Assembly: GCA_027924585.1 (NCBI GenBank)
Contig: BSBM01000865.1
Location: 3,162,001-3,226,000 of the forward strand
DNA: 64,000 bases
Direction: 5' to 3'
From: Larix kaempferi
Taxonomy: Eukaryota; Streptophyta; Pinopsida; Pinales; Pinaceae
In this document: positions 12,701-25,032 of the stretch, piece by piece
How positions within the stretch are numbered: position 1 is the first letter of the stretch
Layout of the letters: each line of letters begins with the position of its first letter
Notes under the pieces: model-generated
The model's database searches: none
Seen by the model: the letters and a program-made list of their open reading frames with translations, nothing else
Told to the model about the DNA's origin: nothing
Position numbers and translations under genes: made by a program

Positions 12701-14254
12701 ATGTCCTGTGATTGACCTTGGTCAAACTAGGTTTGACTAGGTCAATATTGACCAAATATAACTCAGACTACCATCAGAAGTTGCTGCAAGGTGTCAAAGG
12801 TTAATGCATGCTCTACAACTCATTCAAATAGCAATTATAACACAAAGTAATCATTACTGGCGATCTAAATCCAAATATATATTGTCATTAATTATTTATA
12901 TGACTTAGACTAGACTTTCAGGATCGTACTCACTTCATAGTTGTGATCAATTTGCTAGTGAAGGGTGAAGGCTAAAATAAAATGGCGAGGCTAAAGGATG
13001 ACTGACTGACTTAACATTGTGACACTTTGGATATGGGAAAGGGAATACACACCATAGTATATACTGAATGAGCAACAACACAGGGAATGGCGGTCTCACA
13101 AATGGATAAGTTGTTTAGAGAGTGCTTATTCAACTTAGGCATCATGTCTACATCAAGTTGATTCAGGTTCATTAGGATCATTCAATTTCATTTCATGGCC
13201 TTTTTGGCCTACATGACCCTTCGGATCTCAGGTGTGGTGATAAGCACAACTAGTTGCAGCTTGCATCCAGGGCATGTTTTTTATACATACATAAGGTCAG
13301 CAATTGTTTAGATATAGCTTTTAAGAATCATTGCTTTTTGGACCTTTCTTTTATACTCTTCGAGGAGTATTTTTTTAGCAGTTCATCGCTCTTGCCCTTT
13401 TTAGTTTCCATGGGCGAAGTTATAAGTTTCCATAAGTAGTACATGAGCTTTCAGTTTTAGCCAACAACATCTCAAGTGACTAGGGGGAGTTCGAGCCAAT
13501 GCCAAACATCGGGACAACCGACCAGAATGATTTAGGCCTACAATCCAACTCACCAAAGGTAAGTTTTGTCACCAACTCAGAGCCGAGACACAATAAACAA
13601 GGAAGCTCATCCAATACAGAGGCTACAGTGGGGAAAAGATTCTCCATGCCACTAGTCAAGTAGTAAGTCAGGGTGATAAACTAAAAGGTAGGTAATGGAT
13701 GGATGAAGACAATGAATAATGGAGCCAACACTAGCAAGCCAAGGTATGGTGGAATGATCACCTCTATTCTCCCAAGGGAGGGTAAAACCAATGAGTATGA
13801 GTAGTGAACTTCTAAGTCTGTGTAAGGACAGTAGAATATATATAATAAGATCAACCATGTCCATATATCTATATGATCGCCAGATACACTAAGTGCTAAG
13901 ACATGCCATAAGAATGAATATAAAAGCAATATAATCATAACACCATGATATACCTGCTGAGTCATATACCTGAATGCTCAGCCTCTGAACCATCATCTGT
14001 CCTCTAAAACTGCTACTGTAACTCTGGGCACTACTGACTGCTCTGCATAAATGGTATAATGGCTACATCGGTCATCTCTCTGAGTCTCCTGAGACTCAGT
14101 CATGGCATGGGGAATACATATGTTGCCCAAAATCTGATAGTGATCCATGGATAGATGCTCATCTCATCATCTCAATGTAAAGGAACTGGCTTAAAAGTGC
14201 TCTGGAATATGAAAAATAATGTATGGTAGCCCGGCTACTATATATGTGATAACA
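9733..14254 (-). mobile_element. Solo LTR, family S, inverted inner copy (4,522 bp)
   Basis: Read on the minus strand it begins TGTTATCACATATATAG at 14254 and ends GTGATAACA at 9733. The 5-bp duplication CTACC flanks it (9728-9732 and 14255-14259). Joining the flanks restores TTGATAACCTACCCCTAG, exactly the text this copy itself carries near 10850. It is a near-full reverse complement of the surrounding LTR, minus the hAT element. It contains no gene, primer site or internal domain. Confidence 0.9.
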
Positions 14255-16648
14255 CTACCCCTAGACTCTTACTTGGGTGATTTCTACCTTGTGGGCATCA
14301 TTCCACATTTTAAGGGATTAAAACCCCCTTTTGAACCTCTTGACACCTTAAAACTCAGATCTAGTAAGATCTAACCCTTGAATTGTCTTGATTTTCTAGA
14401 TCCACATAGATCATTGCCTAAACTACTTAGATCTACAATTTGGTGGCCATTGGACTTGTTTTGACTCACCTTTCCCACCTTTTAGCCCTCCTTGAGCAAA
14501 GTCGCACTTCCTTGGGTGACTGAGTTTGCCCACTTTAAGGACGTGGGTAGTTGAGATTTTTGTGGATTTGGAAAGAGCATAATTTGAAACCTAAATCTAG
14601 TGTGTCATTCTGTGACGATCTGCCTTGGGGGTAGCATTCCTTGTTTCAAGGGATTGTGGTCCACTTAGGGTCATATCATGAAACATTAGATCTAGAAAGA
14701 TCCAACCATTATATCTCAATTAGCCCACTTGATTTGCCTGCTAGGTGTCCCGATCTACACTTTGACATATCATTTGACTCCATTAACCCATCCAACAAGG
14801 CACTAGTCCTCCTTAGGCAAGTCGCACTCCTTGGGAATTGTGTCAAACCTTAGATCCCATATGTGGGTATTCCTAATTTCAACTTAGATCCATAGATCTA
14901 CTCATTACATATCCACTAGTACCAATTGCATCCCTTAATTTCACCTTGTGGGTCCCATTTGAACCATTCACATATCTCAAGAAAGTAGGTCCCACTTGTG
15001 TAACACATGGTACTAGATCTTGTCATTATAACTAATCATGTGGCCTAAAGCATATATTGGTTGAAACACTAATCATCTCTCAAACCACCATCAACCATAC
15101 TTTAACTTCTAGGTCCACTTAACCTTGCATTGGTTTCCGTAACTCATTATTTACTTATCCCCAGGAACATCTTTGATTGGTAATAGGGTCTCCCCCTAGG
15201 TCTTGATTCATCTAGATCTAAAGTGAAGAGTGCCTCAGTTGACGTGACTCCCACCTTGCATTGGGAACCGTGGCATCTCTTGGGTCACCTCTTTAGTTGT
15301 CCATCTCCTCTACCGTCCCGGATGGGATACCACTAGGGGCAACTACAAGTTGCGTGATAACAGGACCATAAGTTCTCTGCCAATGTCTCATACTTGGGAC
15401 ACTCATTCTCCATCACAATGGTCTTCATGGACTCAATCATGGAATCCCACCCCTCATAAACATCTGCCAGGATGGGTTGGTCTGTGTCTACAAACCACAA
15501 CAAAGAAATGATTGGTTCCATGACCTTAATTGTAAGATCTACCTTCTCCCACCAACCATCATCTAGCACTGTGTCCTATACCTTTTTTGAAGCATTTTGA
15601 TCTGTCTGTCTCTAAAAAGACAAAAACTCTGAAATAACCATGGACCCAAGAGCGATTTTGACCTCCCTCAACCTCTTTAGCATGATGAACAAGGAAGCAA
15701 ACCAAGTATCTGCAATCTTCAGCAATGAAAGATGTGTGTACACTTTGTAGATTGTGAGGGCATTGGTGTGGTTTTGTACAAAGTTACAGATATGGCATGC
15801 ATCATCAATAAGGTTTCCAATCCATGTCACATATGAAGCAACAGATTTGACTGCTAAATTCAAAGAATGGACAATGCAAGGTGTCCAAAATACCTATAAG
15901 AGCAATAAAAGCAAGTATAAAAGAGTCTACAACTCAAATCTATAAAATGAACTTTCCCCTAGATGAATCTTGTGTTAAATTCAAAGAATGAGCAATGCAA
16001 GGTGTCCAAAATGAAAATACTTGTGGATATTTAGCTTCCACAATCATGCCAGCAGCCTTGCAAACAGCTGCATTGTCTATGATGATTTGTACACAAGAAT
16101 CAACACCTACATCTTCAATGACTTTGATGAACAACTCACCCATATACTATGCATCCTTGTATTTCCACCGCTTTCAAGAACATCGATCCATTTTGGGAAG
16201 ACACCATGGAATTGATGAGTGGATGGCGTGTTGCATCTGTCCATCCATCAAAAACAATATTGACACCAGATGAGGGCCATGTTGATTTAATTGGCTCTAA
16301 GATTTTATCCACCTCCTTCTTTGCCACAATGTGGTTCTAAGATTCTCTTAACCAAAAGGCACATAACCAGTTGGAGCTTGTTCAAGTATAGCTCGACACA
16401 TCTCAATAAACAATGGTGACCGTGCAACATTGAATGAAATGAAATTGAGATAGAAAAAAAAGCAATGGCAATGTCCACCTCGTCTCGTGCCTCTTGTTGG
16501 AAAATACTGTCCATTGGACCACTTGGAGTTGGCCTCTTTCTTGTTGGTTGAATATTAACCTCACTCCCATATTTGCTAGGTGGAGACCTAGTGCTAGAGG
16601 GTTTCCTCAAGAATAGAAGAGGATCCTCATTCTTTTATTTTGGTACTT

Positions 16649-19600
16649 TGTTATCAACTGATTTGTACAAATAGTTGAAACCTTATTGAGCCGCCAGTGT
16701 TGGAACACATCAGTGTTCACTTCCAGAGTATCTGGGTTTCATTGTATTTGGGTCCAGCCAGTTTTGGCTAGCCAGTTTTGTTTTTGAGTCGACATGACCA
16801 TGGCCCCATGGGGGTTTGTATCAAAGTGTGCTAGTAGGGTCTGAGTGGCTCGGTTCCCCATGACTGGATTAAACAACTAAGGTATTCCAGGGAGTTTTTT
16901 CACCGTCAGATTATACTTTGCTTCAGGCGAAATATAATCTCTTGGTTTTTCTCCCGCTTCCTCCAAAGCTAGAATGCCCGATTTTGGAAATTTGGCCATG
17001 GGGGGTTATTAGGGTCCAACTATAATGTATAAACCTACTAGACACTATTAGAATAGGTTTTGGTCGTGTCCTAGGTCTCTAGGACCCCCAGAAAAAATTT
17101 CGAAAAAATTTTACCGGACGCGTCGAAATTGGGGTTTTTAATATTTTAATTATTTTTAAATTTTAATTAAATTTCTCTATAGTTTAAATAGAGAAATTTG
17201 AGTCTGTAATTATGTCAGTCATCCGGGGTCCGATTTTAGTGTTTGATGGCTCGATTCATAAGCCAAAAATCACACATGACCCGTGGACCAGTTAAACCCA
17301 ACTTTCGGATGTCAATTCAGCCTCATAATTAATATTTTCTCTAAAAAGCCATTTACAGAGAAATTATTAATTAAATTAATAAATTTGAATATTTTGGAGA
17401 AATCCAAAACTCTCCAAAATAATCAGAAATGAATAAAATAAAAGGCTAATTGACATGGCACTGGACATTAATGAAGATTCCAATCATCTCAGTCATCAAC
17501 CAGACCACTATCCAGTCACCAGCAAGAGATCTCCTCAAACTAATTCGCCCTCTTCCATGCAAAAGTCGATTTTGTGATGTGGCAATGATTGAATGGGTTG
17601 GTTGGATGGCATTAAAGCCAATGGTGGGCGCCTCCCCTAATCTAGCAATCATCATGACTTGGCTCCTTTACATCTTGAGTTAGCACCTACCACAAGCTCC
17701 ACATGTCTCTCATTTAAGCTCACGTCATCCTTTCCTAAGCTCACGCCCTTGCCTTGTGTGCTCACGTGGATCCTAGTTGGAGGCTCTCCATTGATGGGTG
17801 AAGCTTCCCATGTTGCCCCAAACCTATGTCAACTTATCTACCACCACTCCAAGCCTCCTGATGACTAGTTTGTGATTGGAAATCAAGTTTTGTCAAGTGT
17901 TATTTGGCTCTCTTTGGCCAAATTCGAATTAGGGTTTTAGTGTTTGGTTCTACTATAAAGAGAGGCCCATTTGGGTTATTATCTCATGGATTTTTGAATG
18001 CAAGAAAACTCTGCCGAGAATTGTAATACTTTTATGCTCATATTGGAATAAAGATCAAGACTTTGGAGGTCCATGTGTTTTCAAATTTTGTGGTGAATGT
18101 GTCCAATGCATTGAGGTGATATCTTCATATAACCTTCCTCTTATTTATGCAAGTGTTCTTTCAATATTGCTAGCTCTAGAAGGCTATTTTTAGTCCATGA
18201 GAATAGTCATTTGTTACATTCAAGTTGATTATGTGTGTGATGTTTTCCAAAGATTTAAATGAGCAAGAAGTATTCGGTTATACCAATGTTGATTTAGTCT
18301 TGGTTATCTAACATACTAGCATTTGATTTCACTTGTATGTTTGAGTGTGTTGGGGTTTTTCAGGTATTGTCAAAGGTGAAGACAAGTGTGAGCTAGGTTG
18401 CATCTAGCTTGGCTTCACAAGCAAGGAATTTTCCCACTAATATCTTTTGTTTTGCAGGATCCTCAAGTTCCTTTGTCTCTTCTCCAAAACCAAGCTATAA
18501 GGAGCTCTCTTCCTCACCCATCAAAGTTTCAAAAAAGTCTACTTTTAAAAACTTGGTTACCTTAGATTCGAGCTTCCTTCCTCTAGCTCTCCCCTCACCT
18601 TCATTTCGAAGTCTCCACCTTAGTCTTTTTCCTTTCATCCAACCCCCTTTAGCCCCACCTTCTTGCTCTCGTCCCCTCTCCTCATTGGTCTCCTCTCCCA
18701 TTCGTTTTGTCTTCTTTTGCCCTCTCGTCCATCATAGAAGCTAGCCATCTTTTTCCTCTCATCTTAGCTATCTAGTGCCTCCCTCCTCTTCTTTTTAGTT
18801 TCCATCCTTCATCCCATTCGTCCCCTCTATCTCCATCTAGTTTTAGTCTCACTCCTAGTCCAACCCCTAGTCCCCATTCTTCACTCTCTTTTTGCCCTAT
18901 TCCTTAACCCTACAGCCTTTCTCTCGTCCTACCTCACTTAGATCCCTTCACCTTCTCTCCTTGTCCACTCCCTTTTTAGGCCCTAAATCACATCAAAACA
19001 ACAAAACAAAGGAGTTAGTAGTATTTAGTGTTGGATCTCATTACTTGTTTACTTGGTAGTTATTTTTTGCATAGTTAGATCTCATAAAATAAATATCTTG
19101 CATTTGTCTTTTGAAGTACTTAGTCACTGTCATATCCATAATATCATAGATTGCATGTAGCTAGTATATTGTTTACAAACTTTTACATTTTTTAAGAGAT
19201 AGAAAATTTTGCACAAAAAATATTTCAAAATTTTTTATACTTTAGATCTCATTTCTAGGACGTTTCGAGAGTTTGTTGTTCGCTGGTCCGTTTTGCCATA
19301 GTTAATATTTTATGATAAAATTTCATGTATTCAACATTTTAAAGCCTATTTTTCAAATCTAGACTTAGTTTAGTTTCATTTTTCGTTGGATTTGACTAAC
19401 ACTAAAGGGTGCTTGTAGTTTCACTTTCACTTGTGTTGTAGGTGTGATATGAGCAAGCTCAAGAAGAAATTTTGAAATTTAAAAAGAGGAGAAGTTAACC
19501 AAAGTGAAAGAGAAGGTCAAAATTGCAAAAGCCAAGAAGAACAATGAAAGCAAGAAGGGGATCTTAAACCAAACAAATCAAAACCATTATCCTTTGTAAA

Positions 19601-21376
19601 AGTTTTTAAGAGCTTCTTAGCTTTCCTCTATTTTATTTTTCAAAGTCCTTCAAAGGGTTGGAAACCCAAGGCATTTGTAACCGCTTAATAAAAAGTTTCA
19701 AGTGGAGGGGGTCTCCACTTTTTGGGTCTTCTTCCCCATTTGGGGAAGAGTGTTGGGTCTTGTGATTTGGTGTAACTTAGTTTATGTTTCCATGATCTTA
19801 GATTAGTTTCTATTTCATTAAAATCATTTAGTCATTTATCTTCCATATTCACTTACCCCCATGCTCTCCCGAGTAGGGTCTTGAACCTGAAAGAGATTCT
19901 TGGGTAGTTAATTTTATTTCTCATTTATTTTTATCTTGTTTCTCTTCCAAAGCCCTCAGCCGGAAGTTGTATCCTTGAGACTTCGTCTCAAGGGAAGGAC
20001 CACATAATTTGTGGTTACTCTTCCATCCCCGTCGGTTTCCTTGGTAGAGCTTTCAGCTAGCTGGAGGTTCTCAAGTGCAGGCGGTTCTAGCGGTTGATCC
20101 TGTTTCGGGGATCAATCCCACCTAGTAAATTAATTTTGTGTGGTAGAACACTAGATTTGTTTATCTTGCAAGCATTATTGTTAGTGGTAATTTATATCTT
20201 GTGATCAATACTATTGCTTAAAATCTGTTTCAAGTTAAGATATACTGCTACTACAATCTTTTTGCTTCCTTAAAATAAACCAAAGTCTCTTGAACTTGGC
20301 CAAATCCAAGTCAAGAGCACCCTCTATCGGAGGGCATTTTAGTTATTGCATTTCCCTGCATTAGGCATTGTTAATCTAGCAAGTCTCTTGAACTGTGGTC
20401 ATAAGACCGAGTCAAGAGCGCTCTCTGTCGGAGAGTTGAACAAGGATTTCTAATAATAAAAAAATTTCCACTCACACACCCTTTAATTAATTTATCTTGG
20501 TTTCTGTCCTACACCCGTATGCTCTGCCAACCTGAAAAGGTTGGGCTAGTACTCAGAAAGGTGGAAGACTTGTTAATTTACAAGTGAAAATCTAATTAAA
20601 ACTTTCACCCCCATAACCAACCAATCCGGAGTTGATCGATAAGATAATTTCAGTGGGTAATCTCTTAGTGAGGGCGCCGGTATTCCATGTTCAGCCTCTA
20701 GTTTGCTGGCTTGCATTGCGCGGCCTGGCTAGAGCACTGGGTGGCCCGACATGTCCTTGAACGGAGGCACTTGATATTATCTTTTCCGAACTTTCTTTGA
20801 ATACCCTTGGTTTTAGCCCTAATAAATCAAGACAATTAAAATTTTAAATTTACCAAGATAAGCTGCATAACGTTCTCACAAACTTTCCAATTCAAGCACT
20901 TATATCAAGTTTTCACATTCACATTAAATTTTTTGACTCCATAAGGCACTGGTCCTTCATCTTATATTTTGCTTTCTTAAATATCAACATTGGAGTATTC
21001 AGCTTAATTTGTGTGAAAAGTGATTTATCTGCTTGTCCAAGTGTATCTTTCATTATTGTATCTGCAACGTGGATTGCGTTATCTTGCTTTATTTTATTTT
21101 TTTATTTTAATTTGTCTCTCATTTAAAAACTCCTAAAAAACACCCATCCGCATCACTACATCGAAAACACTTAAATACACAAAGAGCCTTAGACAACTCT
21201 TTTTTAGGGACTACCCCCCTTGGCTGCGTTAGGAGTTTTGCCTAAACGGAGGAGCTGGGATTCAGGTGACAGTACCTGGCTCATTGCTTGCCCCCAAGGC
21301 CACACCTCTCTCACTTGTAGTGAAGAGACAGCTTTCGAAAGATTTCCGCTGCTGGTGTGCATATTGGTGGACAACA
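16649..21376 (+). mobile_element. Solo Tat-family LTR (copy 2), 4,728 bp
   Basis: It starts TGTTATCAACTGATTTG and ends GGTGGACAACA, with the duplication TACTT at 16644-16648 and 21377-21381. It is collinear with the LTRs of the complete element at 30651-46420, including a TATAAAG box near 17954 and the paired hairpin modules (20287-20334 and 20385-20435). No internal region is attached, and the interrupted transposase frame continues on both sides, which confirms the boundaries. Confidence 0.93.
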
Positions 21377-22056
21377 TACTTGTTGCTACCACCTTTCCTT
21401 GGCCAACATGATCCTCTCTTTCCATCTCCCTTCGTTGGGTAACACTCATTACTTTACACGCAGCAAACCCACAAGGGAGGCCCAACAAATGGCCCTTCAC
21501 CTGGTAATAGGTGCTCTTGAACTCATTCTTGCAAAAATCGCAAGTCCAACTCACATTACCTCCCCCACCAAGCTTTGCCCCATGCCCTTCTTTCCTTGTC
21601 ACATGCTTCCACAAAGGGTATTTCTTCTCTTGGGCTTCTTGTCTTGCTAATACAGGGTTATATGAAGCTTGAGCTCCACTAGCAGCAAATGGAGCACTAC
21701 CGTGAGTAGATGAACTTATGCTTGGAGGAGGAAGAGAAGGGGAGACACCACCTGGAATATTTCTCCCTTTCTTTTGCCCTTTACTAGCGGCCCTAGCTGA
21801 TTTAAACATTCTTCTTGTTGCTTGATGGTAAGATTGCATTGTTCCCAATGAAATCTGCCCTCAAATGACTTGGAAATCCTTCAAATGCTCTTCAGCTGCA
21901 AAAAACACCACTCTCAACCCTTGCTCTTCACTTGCAAATGAAAAAAAAGAGGGAAAAATAGCTTTTAAGTGGCCCGCATCCCCTCCTTTACGTGGGTTTT
22001 CTTGTCCTGTTTTTTGGACATGTAGCACATAGGTCGGGACACGATGCAAACCCATG

Positions 22057-22112
22057 TTTGACACATGTTTTGATCGTGTCCTGAAAATGGACACGATCAA
22101 AACACATGTTGG
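22057..22112. repeat. Near-perfect palindrome at the end of the second hAT
   Basis: ACACATGTTTTGATCGTGTCC is followed after about 7 bases by its near-complement GGACACGATCAAAACACATGT, giving a ~20-bp stem. GTGTCC/GGACAC words recur to 22160. This fits the subterminal end of a hAT element whose transposase begins at 21848. The outer terminal repeat and a target duplication could not be confirmed because the other end is lost. Confidence 0.6.
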
Positions 22113-22199
22113 ACACATGTCATGCCCATATTCGTGTCCGACACAATGACACGGGACACGAAGGGGCATATGGGCATGTCTGGTATCTTAGGTTGGAAA

Positions 22200-23245
22200 C
22201 CTATCCAACTAATATGAATGTGATGTCCTCTAGATGTACCTATCTATGAACAACATGCCAAGAACATGTCCAATCTCTAAGCTTTTAGCAATAAAATACC
22301 TCCAACCATGTGCCAAGTCGTATTAGCACTCATGAACCGTCAATGTTGAATGATGCACAAACCAACTAATCCATCCCATTGAATGCCCAATATGAATTTT
22401 GAAGAAATCCATTTCAGGTGTTAACAAGAGGTACCCACATGCAAAAGGATTTAACTACCAAAACACTAGCCATGACCTTGTATTAGATTTTGCAAGATGG
22501 ACAGCATTACACCAATTAACCATGTGATCCAATACCACTAGTTCTACACGTAAATGCTCAAACAACATTATTAACTATTATGCCATTAAACCCATTTGGA
22601 TCTCAAGGGATGTCACTTTATTCAATTAAATTCATCATGTCCATATATGATTTAGCCACAAAGTAGTACTTTGAGGTTCAACCACTCTTAAGGGAGGGAG
22701 AAATAATGTACAAATGTAGCAACTAGCAATGTTTCTTATAATCCACAATAAAAGCCTTTCCATCACAATCCAACACAATTATATGAATTTAATGTTGTTC
22801 TTGGGAAAGGATGTACTTAAGAACTTTGCTTCATTCCAACAATCCAACTTTCGCAGTAGTTATGTTGTGAGCTTCATTATGTTCACACCTTAGAGAGCTG
22901 AATAGATAATATTGTAAGTTGCAACCAAGATAAGACTTACCTTTTTATATCCTCTAACCATTAAGTTAACTCTCAAACCAATTGCCAACAAATGAGAACA
23001 AACTATCATTCACTAGTAGCAATTATTCTCATGTATCTTGGCCCCTGGGACTCATGGTTTTTGTATAATCGATTAGTGGAACAACATTAGAACCACGTTG
23101 GTCTTTTTCTCATGTTAGCTATCATAATATGTATGCATATTATGATAATATAATATCCCAAAAAAATTGAAAATACTGGAAGTATGGTTTCATAGAAATC
23201 ACCTCCTATACATTACAATATACACTAAAATGGGTTTCCATGTAC
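22200..23245. other. Non-coding stretch next to the RsmD-like exons
   Basis: No coding region, repeat end or RNA gene is recognisable. It is AT-rich and probably intron or degraded 3' part of the gene whose exons lie at 23246-24088. The expected next exon of an RsmD-like protein (VEMDPW region) was looked for by eye on the minus strand and not found. Confidence 0.5.
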
Positions 23246-24088
23246 CTCTGCACAACCTCTACTGATAGCTTCAATACCAACAGAACCTGTCCCACTATAT
23301 AAGTCTAGCCATCGTCCTGGACGCAATGATGTTGGGCAGCCACCTGCTACCTAACCACAATGAGAATGTCAAAAATCAGATTATATGAAAGATGGTAAGA
23401 GAGAGTTGATGCCTTTTTCCATTTATAGTCCAAAAAAAATTGAGCCAATTTTAGAAAAAATAAACAGTTCAGCAACAAAGAAAGCACAATCTTGAGTTCC
23501 ATTTTGTCTAATAAAATGAAATTGTGCTCTCATTCAAGTCTAAACATCTTTACTTTCCATTTAAAGGGCTTCATTTAGCATAATATTTAAAGCCTTATTT
23601 CCAAAAATCATCAATAGTCACCTGTAAAATATCAAAGGAAGCACCCCGGACAACCTCCATCATTGGTCGAACATCCATGCCTGTTGGGGAGAGTAATTTC
23701 CTCCCATGAGCCTTCCCCCTTATAATCTTCACAAAAACAGTACAAAATATAGATTGTAAAGTTGTGCATTTTGAATCCTTTACTTATCTTCCAGGACAAT
23801 GCTATATGTGAATGTTGGATTGAGGCTTAAACTAAATCTTTACAAGATGCCATTTGAACCAACTCCAAGTAATACAAACATTTTTCAACTGGGTTGCAAT
23901 TACAGAAGTGCTTTCACATGCCCAATCAAAATTCTAGAATTAATCATTTAAATAAAGCACCATGAAAAACTTTAATGTGTGTATCCCAATCCCAAGCCAT
24001 GGGAACAAAACTATAATTTATGTGAGAAAAATACAGAGAAATGAGGATCACTCACACCGGAGCTTATACCATTGCCATAGTTTTCAAC
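23246..24088 (-). CDS. Partial RsmD-like RNA methyltransferase gene, three exons
   Basis: Three exons on the minus strand join in one frame: 24088-24056 (VENYGNGISSG), 23726-23622 (35 codons, with KAHGRKLLSP and DVRPMMEVVRGASFDILQ) and 23350-23246 (35 codons, with GRWLDLYSGTGSVGIEAISR). The last two end in GT donors and begin after AG acceptors; the first ends GGT|GTGAGT. LDLYSGTGSVGIEA is the S-adenosylmethionine-binding motif I of the RsmD/UPF0020-like family. RPMMEVVRGASFDIL is the conserved block just before it. In bacteria RsmD makes m2G966 in 16S rRNA; plant homologues are thought to be organellar. The N-terminal exons and everything after motif I, including the catalytic NPPY-type motif, are not visible, and mobile elements lie on both sides. 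It may be a fragment or an intact gene with very long introns. Confidence 0.8.
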
Positions 24089-24389
24089 CTATAAAACCGT
24101 AAATTATTCAACAAGGAAAAATCTATCGCTGGCCTTTAAAACATATTATGATGTTCCTAGGGTAGAATCTAACGATATCAATTTGCAATATGTAGAAGAG
24201 GTATGACCACCTCTTAAAATAGCAACAGGAGATGCATGCACATCAATTATGATGAGCAAAGATAGAAATGATTCGAATAAAATAAGACTAAAAGAAAACA
24301 CCACAAATAAGTAAGGGCCACCTATTTGTATCATATCATTGAAGACACAAGGGCCACCTATCCACTTCAATCATTTCATTAAGGTACTT
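24089..24389. other. Short non-coding gap
   Basis: Nothing recognisable except a repeated word GGGCCACCTAT at about 24315 and 24352. It probably contains the far end of the copia LTR that begins on the minus strand at 24645. Confidence 0.4.
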
Positions 24390-24645
24390 CTTCATCAATA
24401 CAGTTTTACGTACAATGAAAAACAGTTTGCATTATCACGGAAATCAAACACATACAGAGACCAAGTAATAGTAGGAAAGAGCTATCATAATATATTGCAT
24501 AATAATGAGAAAGCGAACGCTTTCTTATAAAGGTTTACAATGAAGTCAAGTCAATCCACTTTATGAATGTGGGATAGACCAATAAAAGCAATAAAGTAAC
24601 TTAAGCATAAAAACCTAACATAAACTATAGTCATAAGTTATAACA
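24390..24645 (-). repeat. 3' LTR of a copia remnant (far end uncertain)
   Basis: On the minus strand, the copia reading frame end is followed by a polypurine tract ATTAAGGGAGGG and then TGTTATAACTTATGAC at 24645, a standard polypurine/LTR junction. The distal end of the LTR was not located; 24390 is a guess from base composition. Confidence 0.55.
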
Positions 24646-24751
24646 CCCTCCCTTAATGGTCAATCTACTGACTACACCAAGTTTCTTTCGAAATTTTACA
24701 TGTTTTTTTCTGGGCCCAATGACTTGGTGAAAATGTCTGTAGTTTGGTCAT
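24646..24751 (-). pseudogene. C-terminal tip of a copia polyprotein (RNase H end)
   Basis: The minus strand reads DQTTDIFTKSLGPEK, the standard end of a Ty1/copia RNase H, followed by frame damage and the polypurine tract of the 3' LTR. The frame is cut at 24751/24752 by a family-S LTR. Its upstream neighbour lies at 48645-48782, across the insertion, and the 5-bp duplication GTCAT (24747-24751, 48645-48649) joins them as ...SIDD + QTTDIFTK. See the partner entry. Confidence 0.85.
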
Positions 24752-25032
24752 TGTTATCACCAATCTTGTAGTTGCCCCTACAGATGGATCCAAGGTGGAT
24801 GGTAGAGGGGACAAGCAACTAAAGTGGTGAACCAAGAGGGCCTTGGTTCCCAAATGGATGGTTGTCACGCCAACCAAGGCACTCTTCGCTTTAGCTATCA
24901 AAGCCAAGATAGCAAGAGGGAGACCCAGATCTACTCCCGATAGGAGAGATCAACCCAATCACCAGATCAAATCAATCTAATGAAGTACGTAGGGTGATAG
25001 GTATGGAACCCTAGAATTAAGGTAGTAGAACC

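Larger units (their letters stand above)
2703..15362 (+). mobile_element. Solo LTR, family S, outer copy (about 4.5 kb plus nested inserts)
   Basis: The copy begins TGTTATCACATATATAG and ends GTGATAACA, and is flanked by the 5-bp duplication GGACC at 2698-2702 and 15363-15367. Removing the hAT element (3897-7538) and the inverted copy (9733-14254) leaves about 4.5 kb, the length of that inverted copy. TG...CA ends, a 5-bp duplication, a TATA-like CTATTTAAGG at 8892 and an AATAAA at 8955 all favour an LTR over a DNA transposon. No internal gag-pol lies next to it, so it is called a solo LTR. No coding capacity is seen; short frames inside are not supported. Confidence 0.85.
15363..22190 (-). 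pseudogene. Degenerate hAT transposase gene, split by a solo LTR
   Basis: The 5' part is open from 21848 to about 21382. A low-complexity N-terminus is followed by a BED-type finger (KYPLWKHV, then CDFC, KGHLLG and a C). The frame is then interrupted by the LTR at 16649-21376 and resumes at 16648. Downstream pieces include GPMDSIFQQEARDEVD (about 16510), a catalytic block with IVFDGWTDATRHPLIN (about 16250) and VQIIIDNAA (about 16080), then DUF659-like fragments to 15363. At least several frameshifts and stops separate the pieces. The C-terminal dimerisation region is missing: left of 15363 lies the family-S LTR, and beyond it (before 2698) I see unrelated DNA. It is a different subfamily from the transposase at 4304-6787. 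Confidence 0.82.

Noticed and set aside
9733-14254. Family S as a TIR DNA transposon with 9-bp TGTTATCAC ends
   Set aside because: TG/CA ends, 5-bp duplications, promoter and polyadenylation signals fit an LTR better; short inverted ends are normal for LTRs.
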